Notes under the pieces: generated by a model
Databases searched by the model: none
What the model was told of the DNA's origin: nothing
Seen by the model: only the letters and a program-made list of their open reading frames with translations
DNA from: Streptomyces hawaiiensis
Lineage (GTDB): Bacteria; Actinomycetota; Actinomycetes; Streptomycetales; Streptomycetaceae
Reading direction: 5' to 3'
DNA: 64,000 nt
Assembly (NCBI RefSeq): GCF_004803895.1
Contig: NZ_CP021978.1
Coordinates: 2,356,001-2,420,000, forward strand
Translations under genes and position numbers: made by a program
Shown here: piece by piece, positions 7,598 through 17,084 of the stretch
Position numbering within the stretch: position 1 is the stretch's first letter
Layout: each line of letters starts with the position of its first letter

Positions 7598-8530
7598 TCA
7601 GGTCTTCTTGCCCGACCCGGCCCCCGCGTCCGCCTCGGAGTCGTCCGCGACCTCGTCGTCCTTGTCGGCGTTCTCCGGCTTCTCGCCGCCGTCGGCGTCG
7701 TCTCCGGAGACCGCGGCAGCCGGTTCCACCACGTCCTCCCGCCCGGGCCGCTTCTTCGACGACACGATCAGGTACGTCACCGCGAGCAGGAACACGAAGA
7801 GCGCGGTCCAGACGTTCAGCCGGACGCCCAGGATGTGGTGGGCGTCGTCGACCCGCATGTACTCGATCCACGCCCGGCCCGTGCAGTACGCGGCGACGTA
7901 CAGCGCGAACGCCCGGCCGTGTCCGAGCCGGAAGCGGCGGTCCGCCCAGATGACCAGGAACGCCACGCCGATGCACCACAGCGACTCGTACAGGAACGTC
8001 GGGTGGTACGTGCCCGGCACCCGCCCGTCCGAGGAGGAGGTGATCTCCAGGGCCCACGGCAGGTCGGTGGGCTTGCCGTACAGCTCCTGGTTGAACCAGT
8101 TGCCCCAGCGGCCGATCGCCTGGGCGAAGGCGATGCCGGGGGCGATGGCGTCGGCGTACGCGGGCAGCGGGATGCCACGGCGGCGGCAGCCGATCCACGC
8201 ACCCACCGCGCCGAGCGCGATCGCGCCCCAGATGCCGAGGCCGCCCTCCCAGATCTTGAAGGCGTCCACCCAGTCGCGGCCCTCGCTGAAGTACAGCTCG
8301 TAGTCCGTGATCACGTGGTAGAGCCGGCCGCCGACGAGGCCGAAGGGCACGGCCCACACGGCGATGTCGGCCACCGTGCCGGCCCGCCCGCCCCGGGCGA
8401 TCCAGCGCTTGTTGCCGAGCCAGACCGCGACGAAGACGCCGATGATGATGCAGAACGCGTAGCCGCGCAGCGGAATGGGGCCGAGGTACAGCACCCCGCG
8501 CGACGGGCTGGGAATGAAGGCAAGTTCCAT
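7598..8530 (-). CDS. lgt: Prolipoprotein diacylglyceryl transferase
   Basis: A 310-aa integral membrane enzyme that transfers a diacylglyceryl group from phosphatidylglycerol to the lipobox cysteine of prolipoproteins, the first step of lipoprotein maturation. The signature GRWGNWFNQE (residues 140-149) matches the Lgt motif. GGLGIWGAIALGA (96-108), the start ELAFIPSPSRGVLYLGPIPLRGY and about seven hydrophobic segments fit. The last 45 residues (Asp/Glu/Ala-rich, ending in GAGSGKKT) are a polar cytosolic tail beyond the catalytic core, common in actinobacteria. It lies downstream of the DsbA-like gene, 84 bp away. Confident call. Confidence 0.96.
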   Translation of the reverse strand: MELAFIPSPSRGVLYLGPIPLRGYAFCIIIGVFVAVWLGNKRWIARGGRAGTVADIAVWAVPFGLVGGRLYHVITDYELYFSEGRDWVDAFKIWEGGLGIWGAIALGAVGAWIGCRRRGIPLPAYADAIAPGIAFAQAIGRWGNWFNQELYGKPTDLPWALEITSSSDGRVPGTYHPTFLYESLWCIGVAFLVIWADRRFRLGHGRAFALYVAAYCTGRAWIEYMRVDDAHHILGVRLNVWTALFVFLLAVTYLIVSSKKRPGREDVVEPAAAVSGDDADGGEKPENADKDDEVADDSEADAGAGSGKKT

Positions 8531-8614
8531 GGCAAGGTCGACGCTACCGTGCCGGACCGGGCCCGCGGTGGGCGGCCCGGCTACGGGTCCATAACAGGGG
8601 CGGGTGAATGTCCC

Positions 8615-9391
8615 TTACCCCTGGTTCGCCTCCTGCACCATCTGCTTCAGCTTGGCCGGGGTCATCGTCCGGTCCTGGTAGATGTTCTCGCCGTCGAACA
8701 GCACGGTGGGCGTACCCGAGAAGTTGCCCTTGTTGAAGGCCTGGTGGGACTTGGCGACCCAGGCGTTGTGCGTGCCGTCCTCGACGCATGTGCGGAAGGC
8801 CGGGGTGTCCAGGCCGTCGACCTTGCCGGCCAGCTCGACCAGCTTGCCGTTGTCCGCGTAGGCGTCGTCGATCTCCGAGGGCTGGTTGTCGAACAGCACG
8901 TCGTGGTACGCGGGGAACTTCCCGGCGTCCTGGGCGCAGGCCGCGGCGTTGGCGGCGTTGCGGGAGCCGGTGCCGCGCATGTTGCCGTCGATGAGGGTGA
9001 CCAGGTGGTACTCGACCTTCAGCCGGCCGGCGTTCGTCAGCTCGTGGATCACCGGCCGGTACGCCGTCTCGAAGGACTTGCAGGCGGGGCAGCGGAAGTC
9101 CTCCCACACCGTGAGCGTGGACTTGGCGCTGTCCTTGCCGACCGGGATCGCGAGGCCGTCCTTGCCCTGCGCCCCCGAAGGGGCCACGACCGGGCCCGAT
9201 GCCTCGCCGCCGTCGTCCTTGCCGGCGTTGGCCGCGACGACGCCGATCACCGCCGCGAGCCCCAGGACGGCGACGACGGCCCCGCCCACGACCAGCGCGC
9301 GCCGGCGCTTGTCCGCGGACTTCTGCTTCTCGCGCTCGACCGCCAGCTTCTCCCGGGCGGTGCGCTTACCCTCACGGTTCTTCTCGCTCAC
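8615..9391 (-). CDS. DsbA-family thioredoxin-fold protein, membrane-anchored
   Basis: A 258-aa protein with a basic cytosolic N-terminus (residues 1-32, about half Lys/Arg/Glu), one membrane anchor (33-55) and an extracytoplasmic thioredoxin-like domain. The redox motif is C101-P-A-C104 in WEDFRCPACKSFE, and GTPTVLFDGENIY carries the family's cis-Pro loop. It probably forms or isomerises disulfides in exported proteins. A second protein of the same architecture is encoded at 39035-39853. It lies downstream of the trpCMBA terminator and upstream of lgt, so it is probably transcribed separately from trp. Exact reaction direction (oxidase or isomerase) is unknown. Confidence 0.88.
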   Translation of the reverse strand: MSEKNREGKRTAREKLAVEREKQKSADKRRRALVVGGAVVAVLGLAAVIGVVAANAGKDDGGEASGPVVAPSGAQGKDGLAIPVGKDSAKSTLTVWEDFRCPACKSFETAYRPVIHELTNAGRLKVEYHLVTLIDGNMRGTGSRNAANAAACAQDAGKFPAYHDVLFDNQPSEIDDAYADNGKLVELAGKVDGLDTPAFRTCVEDGTHNAWVAKSHQAFNKGNFSGTPTVLFDGENIYQDRTMTPAKLKQMVQEANQG

Positions 9392-9405
9392 ACCCCGGAA
9401 ACGAA

Positions 9406-9432
9406 CCGGGGAGGCGCACCGCGCCTCCCCGG
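9406..9432 (-). terminator. Hairpin terminator after trpA
   Basis: CCGGGGAGGCGC (9406-9417), loop ACC and its exact complement GCGCCTCCCCGG (9421-9432). It lies 46 bp downstream of the trpA stop and just upstream of the DsbA-like gene start, and should end the trpCMBA transcript. Confidence 0.75.
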
Positions 9433-9477
9433 CCCCAGGTCCACCCGTACGAGGGACCTGTATGACTTCCCGCCTTC

Positions 9478-10296
9478 TTACGCCTGTCCGCGCACGCCCT
9501 TGGCGAGGTCGCCCGCGAGCCCGCGCACGGCTTCAAGACCGGCGGCGTCGTCCGGGGCGTCCAGCATCGCCTTGACGAAGGCAGAGCCGACGATCACGCC
9601 GTCGGCGAAGCCGGCGACCTCGGCGGCCTGGGCGGGGTTGGAGACACCGAGCCCGACACAGACCGGCAGGTCCGTCCCCGTGGCCCGGGTGCGTTCCACC
9701 AGGTCCTGGGCCTGGGAGCTGACGCTGGCCCGGGTTCCGGTGACGCCCATGAGGGAGGCCGCGTAGACGAAGCCGCTGCCCGCCGCGGTGATCTGCGCGA
9801 GCCGCTCGTCCTTGCTGCTGGGGGCGACGACGAAGACGGTGGCGAGAGCGTGCTTCTCCGCGTGCTCCCTCCACAGGGCCGACTCCTGCACGGGCAGGTC
9901 GGGCAGGATGCACCCGGCGCCGCCCGCCTCGGCGAGTTCGGCGGTGAACCGCTCGACGCCGTAGCGGTCGATGGGGTTCCAGTACGTCATGACGAGGATG
10001 GGCTTGCCGGTGGCGGCATGGGCCTCGCGGACCGTGCGCATCACGTCGGCGATCTTGACGCCGCCGCGCAGGGCGATGTCGTCGGCGGTCTGGATGACGG
10101 GGCCGTCGAGGACGGGGTCGCTGTGCGGCAGACCCACCTCGACGACGTCGGCGCCGCCGTCGATGACGGCCTTGATCGCGTCGATGCCGCCGTCCACGGT
10201 CGGGAACCCGGCCGGGAGGTAGGCGATGAGCGCGGCGCGCCCTTCGGACTTCGCCGCGGCGAGGGTGTCGCTCAACAGCTGGATGGTCCCGCTCAC
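9478..10296 (-). CDS. trpA: Tryptophan synthase alpha chain
   Basis: A 272-aa TIM-barrel that cleaves indole-3-glycerol phosphate to indole and glyceraldehyde-3-phosphate, passing indole to Trp[17 protein letters not shown] and [17 protein letters not shown] carry the catalytic Glu and Asp. The phosphate-binding loops [21 protein letters not shown] and [12 protein letters not shown] are near the C-terminus. The start overlaps the trpB stop by 4 bp (ATGA), giving translational coupling of the two subunits. Length is normal. Confidence 0.97.
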   Translation of the reverse strand: MSGTIQLLSDTLAAAKSEGRAALIAYLPAGFPTVDGGIDAIKAVIDGGADVVEVGLPHSDPVLDGPVIQTADDIALRGGVKIADVMRTVREAHAATGKPILVMTYWNPIDRYGVERFTAELAEAGGAGCILPDLPVQESALWREHAEKHALATVFVVAPSSKDERLAQITAAGSGFVYAASLMGVTGTRASVSSQAQDLVERTRATGTDLPVCVGLGVSNPAQAAEVAGFADGVIVGSAFVKAMLDAPDDAAGLEAVRGLAGDLAKGVRGQA

Positions 10297-11576
10297 TTGG
10301 CGTCCCCCTCGATCTCGGCGGTGCCGGAGGCGTCCTCGGCGACCTCGGCGTCGGTGTCGTACAGGCCGAAGTAGCGCGCGGCGGTGTCCATGTCCTTGTC
10401 GCCGCGGCCGGACAGGTTGACCACGATCAGCCCGTCCTTGCCCAGCTCCTTGCCGACCTCCAGGGCGCCGGCCAGCGCGTGGGCGCTCTCGATGGCCGGG
10501 ATGATGCCCTCGGTGCGCGACAGCAGGCGCAGGGCCTGCATCGCCGCGTCGTCGGTGACCGCGCGGTATTCGCCGCGGCCGGAGTCCTTCAGGTAGGAGT
10601 GCTCGGGGCCGATGCCCGGGTAGTCCAGCCCGGCCGAGATCGAGTAGGGCTCGGTGATCTGGCCCTCCTCGTCCTGGAGGACGTAGGAGCGCGAGCCGTG
10701 CAGGATGCCGGGCTCGCCCGCGGTGAGGGTCGCGGCGTGCTCACCGGTCTCGACGCCGTGCCCGGCCGGTTCGCAGCCGATGAGGCGGACGTCGGTGTCC
10801 GGGATGAAGGCGTGGAAGAGGCCGATGGCGTTGGAGCCGCCGCCGACGCAGGCGACGGCCGCGTCGGGGAGGCGTCCGACGCGCTCCAGGAGCTGGCGGC
10901 GGGTCTCGACGCCGATGACCCGGTGGAAGTCGCGGACCATCGCCGGGAAGGGGTGCGGTCCGGCGACGGTGCCGAAGAGGTAGTGGGTGTGGTCGACGTT
11001 GGCGACCCAGTCCCGGAAGGCCTCGTTGATGGCGTCCTTCAGCGTGCGGCTGCCGGACTTCACGGCGATGACCTCGGCGCCGAGCATGCGCATGCGGGCC
11101 ACGTTGAGGGCCTGGCGCTGAGTGTCGATCTCGCCCATGTAGATCGTGCACTCGAGGCCGAACAGCGCACAGGCGGTGGCCGTGGCCACGCCGTGCTGGC
11201 CGGCGCCCGTCTCGGCGATGACCCGGGTCTTGCCCATGCGCTTGGTGAGCAGGGCCTGGCCGAGGACGTTGTTGATCTTGTGGGAGCCGGTGTGGTTCAG
11301 ATCCTCGCGCTTGAGGAAGACGCGGCAGCCTCCGGCGTGCTCGGCGAAGCGGGGCACTTCTGTGAGGGAGCTGGGGCGGCCGGTGTAGTGGACCAGGAGG
11401 TCGTCGAGTTCCCTCGCGAACTCCGGATCGTGCTTGGCCTTGTCGTACTCGACGGCCACCTCGTCGACGGCTGCGACGAGGGCCTCGGGGATGAACTTGC
11501 CGCCGAAGGCCCCGAAGTAGCCTTCGGGGTTGGGCGTTTGACCCTCGGGGTCGGGGATGAAGAACTGACTGGGCAT
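10293..11576 (-). CDS. trpB: Tryptophan synthase beta chain
   Basis: A 427-aa PLP enzyme that condenses indole with serine to make tryptophan. The PLP lysine is in [13 protein letters not shown], the phosphate-binding loop is [13 protein letters not shown], and [12 protein letters not shown] and the C-terminal [10 protein letters not shown] are family hallmarks. The N-terminal 20 residues (start [15 protein letters not shown]) and the C-terminal acidic tail are Streptomyces-like extensions. It lies 106 bp downstream of trpM, a gap holding a palindromic element at its upstream edge, and overlaps trpA. Confident. Confidence 0.97.
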   Translation of the reverse strand: MPSQFFIPDPEGQTPNPEGYFGAFGGKFIPEALVAAVDEVAVEYDKAKHDPEFARELDDLLVHYTGRPSSLTEVPRFAEHAGGCRVFLKREDLNHTGSHKINNVLGQALLTKRMGKTRVIAETGAGQHGVATATACALFGLECTIYMGEIDTQRQALNVARMRMLGAEVIAVKSGSRTLKDAINEAFRDWVANVDHTHYLFGTVAGPHPFPAMVRDFHRVIGVETRRQLLERVGRLPDAAVACVGGGSNAIGLFHAFIPDTDVRLIGCEPAGHGVETGEHAATLTAGEPGILHGSRSYVLQDEEGQITEPYSISAGLDYPGIGPEHSYLKDSGRGEYRAVTDDAAMQALRLLSRTEGIIPAIESAHALAGALEVGKELGKDGLIVVNLSGRGDKDMDTAARYFGLYDTDAEVAEDASGTAEIEGDAK

Positions 11577-11676
11577 GCGAATACCTCACGGTGAGTGCGT
11601 GTTGATCACTAATCGCCGTGGGGGCGAGGATTGTCTGTCCGCTGCGGGCTGTGTGTGGTTGCTCGCGCAGTTCCCC

Positions 11677-11698
11677 GCGCCCCTAAAGGAAGGGGCGC
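11677..11698. repeat. Palindromic interspersed element overlapping the trpM stop
   Basis: GCGCCCCT (11677-11684), loop AAAGGA, AGGGGCGC (11691-11698), preceded by GCGCAGTTCCCC. From memory, GCAGTTCCCCGCGCCCCT followed by its palindrome recurs in intergenic regions of many Streptomyces genomes. Here it contains the trpM stop codon (11683-11685), and its reverse strand encodes the last residues of TrpM. It may act as an attenuator or processing site between trpM and trpB. Confidence 0.6.
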
Positions 11699-11856
11699 TG
11701 CTGCCATCGCATGCCGTTGACCTGCCCGGGTTCGTCACCGATGACGTACCGGACGCGGCGGCCGTGAACGCGGCGCGCGGGCGCACGGCAGCCGCGGGGG
11801 CGGCAGCCGCGCGCGAGGCGGGCGTACCGGTCCACGGTCGTCAGGGTGGGAGTCAT
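11683..11856 (-). CDS. trpM: TrpM small regulatory protein of the trpCMBA operon
   Basis: A 57-aa Arg-rich protein (about 13 Arg) from ATG 11856, 22 bp after the trpC stop. The core YARLARGCRPRGCRAPARR and RRVRYVIGDEPGQVNGMRW match my memory of the small trpX/trpM product between trpC and trpB in S. coelicolor. That product has been reported to influence tryptophan biosynthesis and differentiation through protein-protein contacts, not catalysis. Two Cys residues (RGCRPRGC) and many basic residues stand out. The C-terminus (QRPFL) is encoded by a common palindromic repeat, so its end may vary between strains. The ribosome-binding site is weak. Confidence 0.72.
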   Translation of the reverse strand: MTPTLTTVDRYARLARGCRPRGCRAPARRVHGRRVRYVIGDEPGQVNGMRWQQRPFL

Positions 11857-11878
11857 CGGGGCAAGCCTAGCGGGTGAA

Positions 11879-12688
11879 TCAGCTCCGGCCGTGGCGGAGT
11901 GCGGGGTGCTCGCCCGCCGCCACCAGGTCGGAGACCGCCGTCCTGGGGTCCTTGCCGGTGACGAGGGACTCGCCGACCAGGACCGCGTCGGCACCGGAGT
12001 TGGCATAGGCGATGAGGTCGTGCGGGCCGCGGACGCCGGATTCGGCGATCTTGATGATGTGGTCCGGGATCTCGGGAGCCACGCGCTCGAAGGTGCCGCG
12101 GTCGACCTCGAGGGTCTTGAGGTTGCGCGCGTTGACGCCGATCACACGGGCGCCGGCGTCGACCGCGCGCTCGACCTCGTCCTCGTCGTGCACCTCGACG
12201 AGCGGCGTGAGCCCGATGGACTCGGCGCGCTCGATGAGGGACTCCAGGGCGGCCTGGTCGAGGGCGGCGACGATCAGCAGCACGACGTCGGCGCCGTAGG
12301 CGCGGGCCTCCCACAGCTGGTACGACGTGACGATGAAGTCCTTGCGGAGGACCGGGATGTCCACGCGGGCGCGGACCGCCTCCAGGTCGGCGAGTGAGCC
12401 GCCGAAGCGGCGCTCCTCGGTGAGGACGGAGATGACGGCCGCGCCGCCCGCCTCGTAGTCCGCGGCGAGTCCGGCCGGGTCGGCGATCGCGGCCAGCGCG
12501 CCCTTGGACGGGCTGGAGCGCTTGACCTCACAGATGACCTTCACGCCGTCGCCGCGCAGTGCGGCCGCGCCGTCCTTGGCCGCGGGAGCCTTCGCCGCGC
12601 GCTCCTTGAGCTCGTCGAGGCTGACGCGCGCCTGCCGCTCCGCGAGGTCGGCACGGACTCCGTCGATGATCTCGTCGAGCACACTCAC
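11879..12688 (-). CDS. trpC: Indole-3-glycerol phosphate synthase
   Basis: A 269-aa TIM-barrel that closes the ring of carboxyphenylamino-deoxyribulose phosphate to give indole-3-glycerol phosphate. [14 protein letters not shown] is the signature, and [22 protein letters not shown] and [15 protein letters not shown] follow in order. The GTG at 12688 (starting [15 protein letters not shown]) was chosen because GGAAGGGGG precedes it and homologues start there; the in-frame ATG 96 bp upstream lies in the leader. It is the first gene of trpC-trpM-trpB-trpA. A hairpin lies 38 bp upstream. Confidence 0.96.
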   Translation of the reverse strand: MSVLDEIIDGVRADLAERQARVSLDELKERAAKAPAAKDGAAALRGDGVKVICEVKRSSPSKGALAAIADPAGLAADYEAGGAAVISVLTEERRFGGSLADLEAVRARVDIPVLRKDFIVTSYQLWEARAYGADVVLLIVAALDQAALESLIERAESIGLTPLVEVHDEDEVERAVDAGARVIGVNARNLKTLEVDRGTFERVAPEIPDHIIKIAESGVRGPHDLIAYANSGADAVLVGESLVTGKDPRTAVSDLVAAGEHPALRHGRS

Positions 12689-12725
12689 GCGAGCGGCCCC
12701 CTTCCAGACTCTTGACAGTTCCAGC

Positions 12726-12748
12726 GACCGATCGGAAAACCGATGGTC
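12726..12748 (-). promoter_or_regulatory. Hairpin in the trpC leader
   Basis: GACCGATCGG (12726-12735), AAAA loop and CCGATGGTC (12740-12748) pair with one bulged G. The element sits 38-60 bp upstream of the trpC GTG, so it would be in the 5' untranslated RNA or overlap the promoter. I see no run of Trp codons nearby, so a classical leader-peptide attenuator is not supported. Confidence 0.4.
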
Positions 12749-12828
12749 ACTGCGATGGTATCCGCAGCGGGGCGTAGGCCTCACATCCGGTTGACGCCGG
12801 TCCCACTACCTGGACGTCCGCCCGTTGA

Positions 12829-13263
12829 TCAAGGATGGAGCCAGCCACCGAAGGGCAGGTTCCGGACAACCGTGAAGACCAGCAGCAACGCCCCGAGGCT
12901 CCACACCAGCCCGGGGCGGGGGTCGATCCGCAGCGGGCGCCCGCGGGCCGCGTGCACCACCCATACGGTCCACAGCACGGCGAAGCCCAGATAGCCGAGG
13001 GTCGCGAGCGCGTTGGCGTGCAGCGCCGTCGGCAGGTCCCCGTGGATGAAGGCGTGCGCGCTGCGCAGTCCGCCGCAGCCGGGGCAGTACAGGCCGGTGT
13101 AGCGCAGCAGCGGGCAGGCGGGGTAGTGGCCGGGTTCGTTGGGGTCCACGGTGCCCACGTAGGCGAAGGCGGCGGCGACGGCCGCGAGCACCCCGGCGGG
13201 GACGGCCAGGCGGCTCGGGACGCTCTGCGTCACCCTTCGGCTCTCGGCGTTCACGGTATGCAT
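12829..13263 (-). CDS. DUF2752 membrane protein
   Basis: A 144-aa protein with three or four hydrophobic segments (about 21-37, 78-95, 110-128). The DUF2752 signature is C50-P-L-L and C60-P-G-C63 in YCPGCGGLRSAHAFIHGD, a Cys-rich loop that may bind metal. ATG 13263 is preferred over an upstream in-frame ATG that lies across the terminator at 13277-13322. It lies between trpC and the HGxxPAAW gene, so it is part of the extended trp neighbourhood. Function unknown. Confidence 0.8.
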   Translation of the reverse strand: MHTVNAESRRVTQSVPSRLAVPAGVLAAVAAAFAYVGTVDPNEPGHYPACPLLRYTGLYCPGCGGLRSAHAFIHGDLPTALHANALATLGYLGFAVLWTVWVVHAARGRPLRIDPRPGLVWSLGALLLVFTVVRNLPFGGWLHP

Positions 13264-13276
13264 TGTGCCCCGCACG

Positions 13277-13322
13277 CGCGTGAGGGGCGGTCCCGGCACG
13301 TGTGCCGGCCGCCCCTCACGCG
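13277..13322 (-). terminator. Long hairpin between HGxxPAAW and DUF2752 genes
   Basis: A 14-bp perfect outer stem (13277-13290 with 13309-13322) and a 7-bp inner stem (13293-13299 with 13302-13308) separated by a 2-nt bulge. It is a strong terminator 24 bp after the HGxxPAAW stop. Confidence 0.8.
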
Positions 13323-13345
13323 ACAACGCTGTGTTCCGCCGCGGA

Positions 13346-13597
13346 TCAGCCCTCGGCGCGCGCCGGCTCGCGGTCGCCGGTCATCTGGTGCGGCCGGTGC
13401 AGCTCCTTGGGCTGGCCGAGGCCCATCATCCGCATGATGGCGCCGACGACACCGCCGAGGAGCACGACCACCATGCCCGCCCAGAAGCCCACCGGCTGGT
13501 CCATCACCATGAACGCGCCCGAGACGCAGAAACCGATGAAGGCGATCGTGACACCGGTCCAGGCGGCCGGGGTGTGACCGTGGCTGCTGCCCGCCAT
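13346..13597 (-). CDS. HGxxPAAW family small membrane protein
   Basis: An 83-aa protein with the N-terminal motif HGHTPAAW that names the actinobacterial family, followed by two membrane segments (about 13-32 and 37-55) and a polar tail. ATG 13597 was chosen because GAGGAG lies 7 nt upstream; an earlier in-frame ATG is 51 bp away. It sits in the trpE-to-trpC interval in the same orientation. No biochemical role is known to me. Confidence 0.82.
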   Translation of the reverse strand: MAGSSHGHTPAAWTGVTIAFIGFCVSGAFMVMDQPVGFWAGMVVVLLGGVVGAIMRMMGLGQPKELHRPHQMTGDREPARAEG

Positions 13598-13675
13598 TGC
13601 TTGCTCCTCGTTGCTGTGTGCGTGTCTGAGCAGGACGCTCGGGGTCATTGTCCCGCACGCGCGCCCGCAGGGTGA

Positions 13676-13711
13676 GCGGGGGTGCTCCCCCGGGCCCCCG
13701 GGGTCCCCCGC
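13676..13711 (-). terminator. GC-only nested hairpin after the Trp-associated membrane protein
   Basis: GCGGGGG (13676-13682) pairs with CCCCCGC (13705-13711), with a self-complementary CCCCGGG/CCCGGGG core between. It lies within 10 bp of the stop of the upstream gene (13718). Probable terminator or attenuator of the hisI-trpE transcript. Confidence 0.5.
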
Positions 13712-13717
13712 GTGGGC

Positions 13718-14359
13718 TCAGGCCCCGGTCGGGTCCTCACCGCGGTCGAGTGCCTTCCACAGGTCCTCGGGCCGGTCGGGGTCGACGGCGGGTGCCTTGC
13801 GGCGCGGCTGGGGCGTGCCGCCGCGCTCGTAGCGGCCGGACATGGCGGGCCACAGCCGGCCGTAGCGCAGGGCGAGCAGTCCGGCCAGGAGGATCAGGAC
13901 ACCGCCGACGACCGCGACGTACGGCCAGGCGGTGTGGCTGAGGGCGTCGACGGAGGCCGAGGTGTCGCCGGAGGCCTGGGCGGCCTGCTCGTCGAGCGCG
14001 GAGCTGTCGGAGGCGCCGAGCAGGGCCGCGGCGACGATGCCGGCGCCGGAGAGCGCCAGCAGCGCGGCGACGGCGAAGCGGCCGGCGCGGCGGACGGCGA
14101 AGACGGCGACGAGCGCGGCGAGGCCCACTATGGCGAGCGCCGCGGGAACGCCCGTGACGTCGCTGCCCTTGGCGGTCAGGGGGAAGGCGCCACCGGCCAC
14201 CGTCGCGGTGCCCTCCGACCATTGCTGGCGGGTGGCGAGCAGCGCCACGGCCGCGCCGAGCGCGCCGCTCAGCAGCGCGACGGCGAGGCTCAGGCGGCCG
14301 GCCCGGGCGGATCCGGGGGCTTCGGAACGGGGGTGCGGTACAGCAGTCACGTACCCCAC
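13718..14359 (-). CDS. TIGR02234-type tryptophan-associated membrane protein
   Basis: A 213-aa protein with four membrane segments (about 22-42, 72-88, 95-114, 147-165) and a polar C-terminus with RYGRLWPAMSGRYER and DLWKALDRGEDPTGA. This architecture and the position directly after trpE match the actinobacterial Trp-operon membrane protein family, whose function is unproven. The start is GTG at 14359; a second GTG at 14350 is equally possible. A 41-bp gap to trpE suggests co-transcription. Confidence 0.8.
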   Translation of the reverse strand: MGYVTAVPHPRSEAPGSARAGRLSLAVALLSGALGAAVALLATRQQWSEGTATVAGGAFPLTAKGSDVTGVPAALAIVGLAALVAVFAVRRAGRFAVAALLALSGAGIVAAALLGASDSSALDEQAAQASGDTSASVDALSHTAWPYVAVVGGVLILLAGLLALRYGRLWPAMSGRYERGGTPQPRRKAPAVDPDRPEDLWKALDRGEDPTGA

Positions 14360-14400
14360 TATCGCCTGAACCCCGGGCGAACCGTCACCCGGGGTTCATC

Positions 14401-15882
<1,482 letters not shown>

Positions 15883-15893
15883 GGCGGCTGACC

Positions 15894-16337
15894 TTACTGA
15901 TCCGTGGCGGAGCCGTCGGGACGGCCGTCCTTGAGCAGCACGTCGGTGTCGAAACACGTGCGCGCGCCGGTGTGGCAGGCGGCGCCGACCTGGTCGACCT
16001 TGACGAGCACGGTGTCGGCGTCGCAGTCCAGGGCGACGGACTTCACCCACTGGAAGTGGCCGGAGGTGTCGCCCTTGACCCAGTACTCCCGGCGGCTGCG
16101 CGACCAGTAGGTGCACCGGCCGGTGGTCAGGGTGCGATACAGCGCCTCGTCGTCCATCCAGCCGAGCATGAGCACCTCTCCGGTGTCGTGCTGCTGGGCG
16201 ATGGCGGGCAGGAGACCGTCGGGGCTGCGCTTGAGACGCGCGGCGATCTCCGGGTCGAGGCGACTGGATGGAGCACTGTGGCGCGGAGCGCCCCCGTGAG
16301 GAGCGGTGGCCGGGCGACGGGCGGGCGTGCTGGTCAT
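15894..16337 (-). CDS. hisI: Phosphoribosyl-AMP cyclohydrolase
   Basis: A 147-aa zinc/magnesium enzyme of histidine synthesis that opens the adenine ring of phosphoribosyl-[33 protein letters not shown] and the metal-binding [12 protein letters not shown] and [12 protein letters not shown] are diagnostic. It lacks the HisE pyrophosphohydrolase domain, which must be elsewhere. ATG 16337 starts with TSTPARRP; an ATG 9 bp upstream is an alternative. The first 30 residues are low-complexity. It heads the hisI-trpE transcript, apart from the main his operon at 17.9-23.7 kb. Confidence 0.95.
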   Translation of the reverse strand: MTSTPARRPATAPHGGAPRHSAPSSRLDPEIAARLKRSPDGLLPAIAQQHDTGEVLMLGWMDDEALYRTLTTGRCTYWSRSRREYWVKGDTSGHFQWVKSVALDCDADTVLVKVDQVGAACHTGARTCFDTDVLLKDGRPDGSATDQ

Positions 16338-16366
16338 GCCGTCCATTGTGCCGCGCACCGCTGACA

Positions 16367-16390
16367 GCCCAGGTGGAGTGTCCACTGGGC
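16367..16390. promoter_or_regulatory. Inverted repeat between divergent hisI and TIGR03085 genes
   Basis: GCCCAGGTGGA (16367-16377) and TCCACTGGGC (16381-16390) form a near-perfect dyad (one bulged G) with a 3-bp centre. It lies midway in the 84-bp divergent spacer, where it could control both promoters. Candidate operator only. Confidence 0.4.
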
Positions 16391-16421
16391 GGACCGGGGG
16401 GCCGGCCGTAGGCTGGGGCGC

Positions 16422-17057
16422 ATGTCGACCCATGCCAAGCGTGAACGACTTCTCCTCGCCGACCTGTTGGAGACCGCGGGCCCGGACGCGCCCACCCTGT
16501 GCGAGGGCTGGACGACCCGGGACCTCGCCGCGCACGTGGTGGTGCGCGAGCGCCGCCCGGACGCCGCCGGCGGGATACTGATCAAGCAGCTCGCGCCGCG
16601 CCTGGACAAGGTGATGGCGGAGTACACCGACAAGCCGTACGAGGAGCTGATCCAGCTGATCCGTACGGGCCCCCCGCGTTTCTCGCCCTTCTCCCTCAAG
16701 CCGCTCGACGAGGCGTCGAACATCATCGAGTTCTACGTCCACACCGAGGACGTCCGCCGCGCCCAGCCCGACTGGTCGCCCCGCGAGCTCGACCCGGTCT
16801 TCCAGGACGCCCTGTGGTCCCGCCTGGAGCGCACCGCCCGTCTGATGGGCCGCGGCGTCACCACAGGCCTGGTCCTGCGCCGCCCCGACGGCCAGACGGC
16901 GGTCGCCCACCGCGGCACCCCGGTGGTCACGGTGACCGGCGAGCCGTCGGAACTGGTCCTGTTCTGCTACGGCCGCCAGAGCGCGGCCAAGGTCGACCTG
17001 GACGGCGACGAGAACGCCATCGCGAAGCTCCACGAGACGAAGCAGCTCGGGATCTGA
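16422..17057 (+). CDS. TIGR03085 / DinB-like metal-binding protein
   Basis: A 211-aa protein of the mycothiol-dependent maleylpyruvate isomerase N-terminal (DinB-like four-helix) superfamily. [21 protein letters not shown] (about 27-47) carries the first His ligand and [19 protein letters not shown] the later HTED ligands expected for a divalent-metal site. Members act in mycothiol-linked chemistry or are uncharacterised. It is divergent from hisI and convergent with the decayed MFS gene. Specific substrate unknown. Confidence 0.8.
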   Translation: MSTHAKRERLLLADLLETAGPDAPTLCEGWTTRDLAAHVVVRERRPDAAGGILIKQLAPRLDKVMAEYTDKPYEELIQLIRTGPPRFSPFSLKPLDEASNIIEFYVHTEDVRRAQPDWSPRELDPVFQDALWSRLERTARLMGRGVTTGLVLRRPDGQTAVAHRGTPVVTVTGEPSELVLFCYGRQSAAKVDLDGDENAIAKLHETKQLGI

Positions 17058-17084
17058 GGCGGCCACCACGGACCGGCGGACCGG

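Noticed and set aside
8557..8580. GGGCC-type hairpin between the DsbA-like gene and lgt
   Set aside because: Only 7 bp pair around a 10-nt loop; too weak to call a terminator.
11577..11682. A trp leader peptide between trpM and trpB
   Set aside because: No short frame with consecutive Trp codons behind a ribosome-binding site was found.
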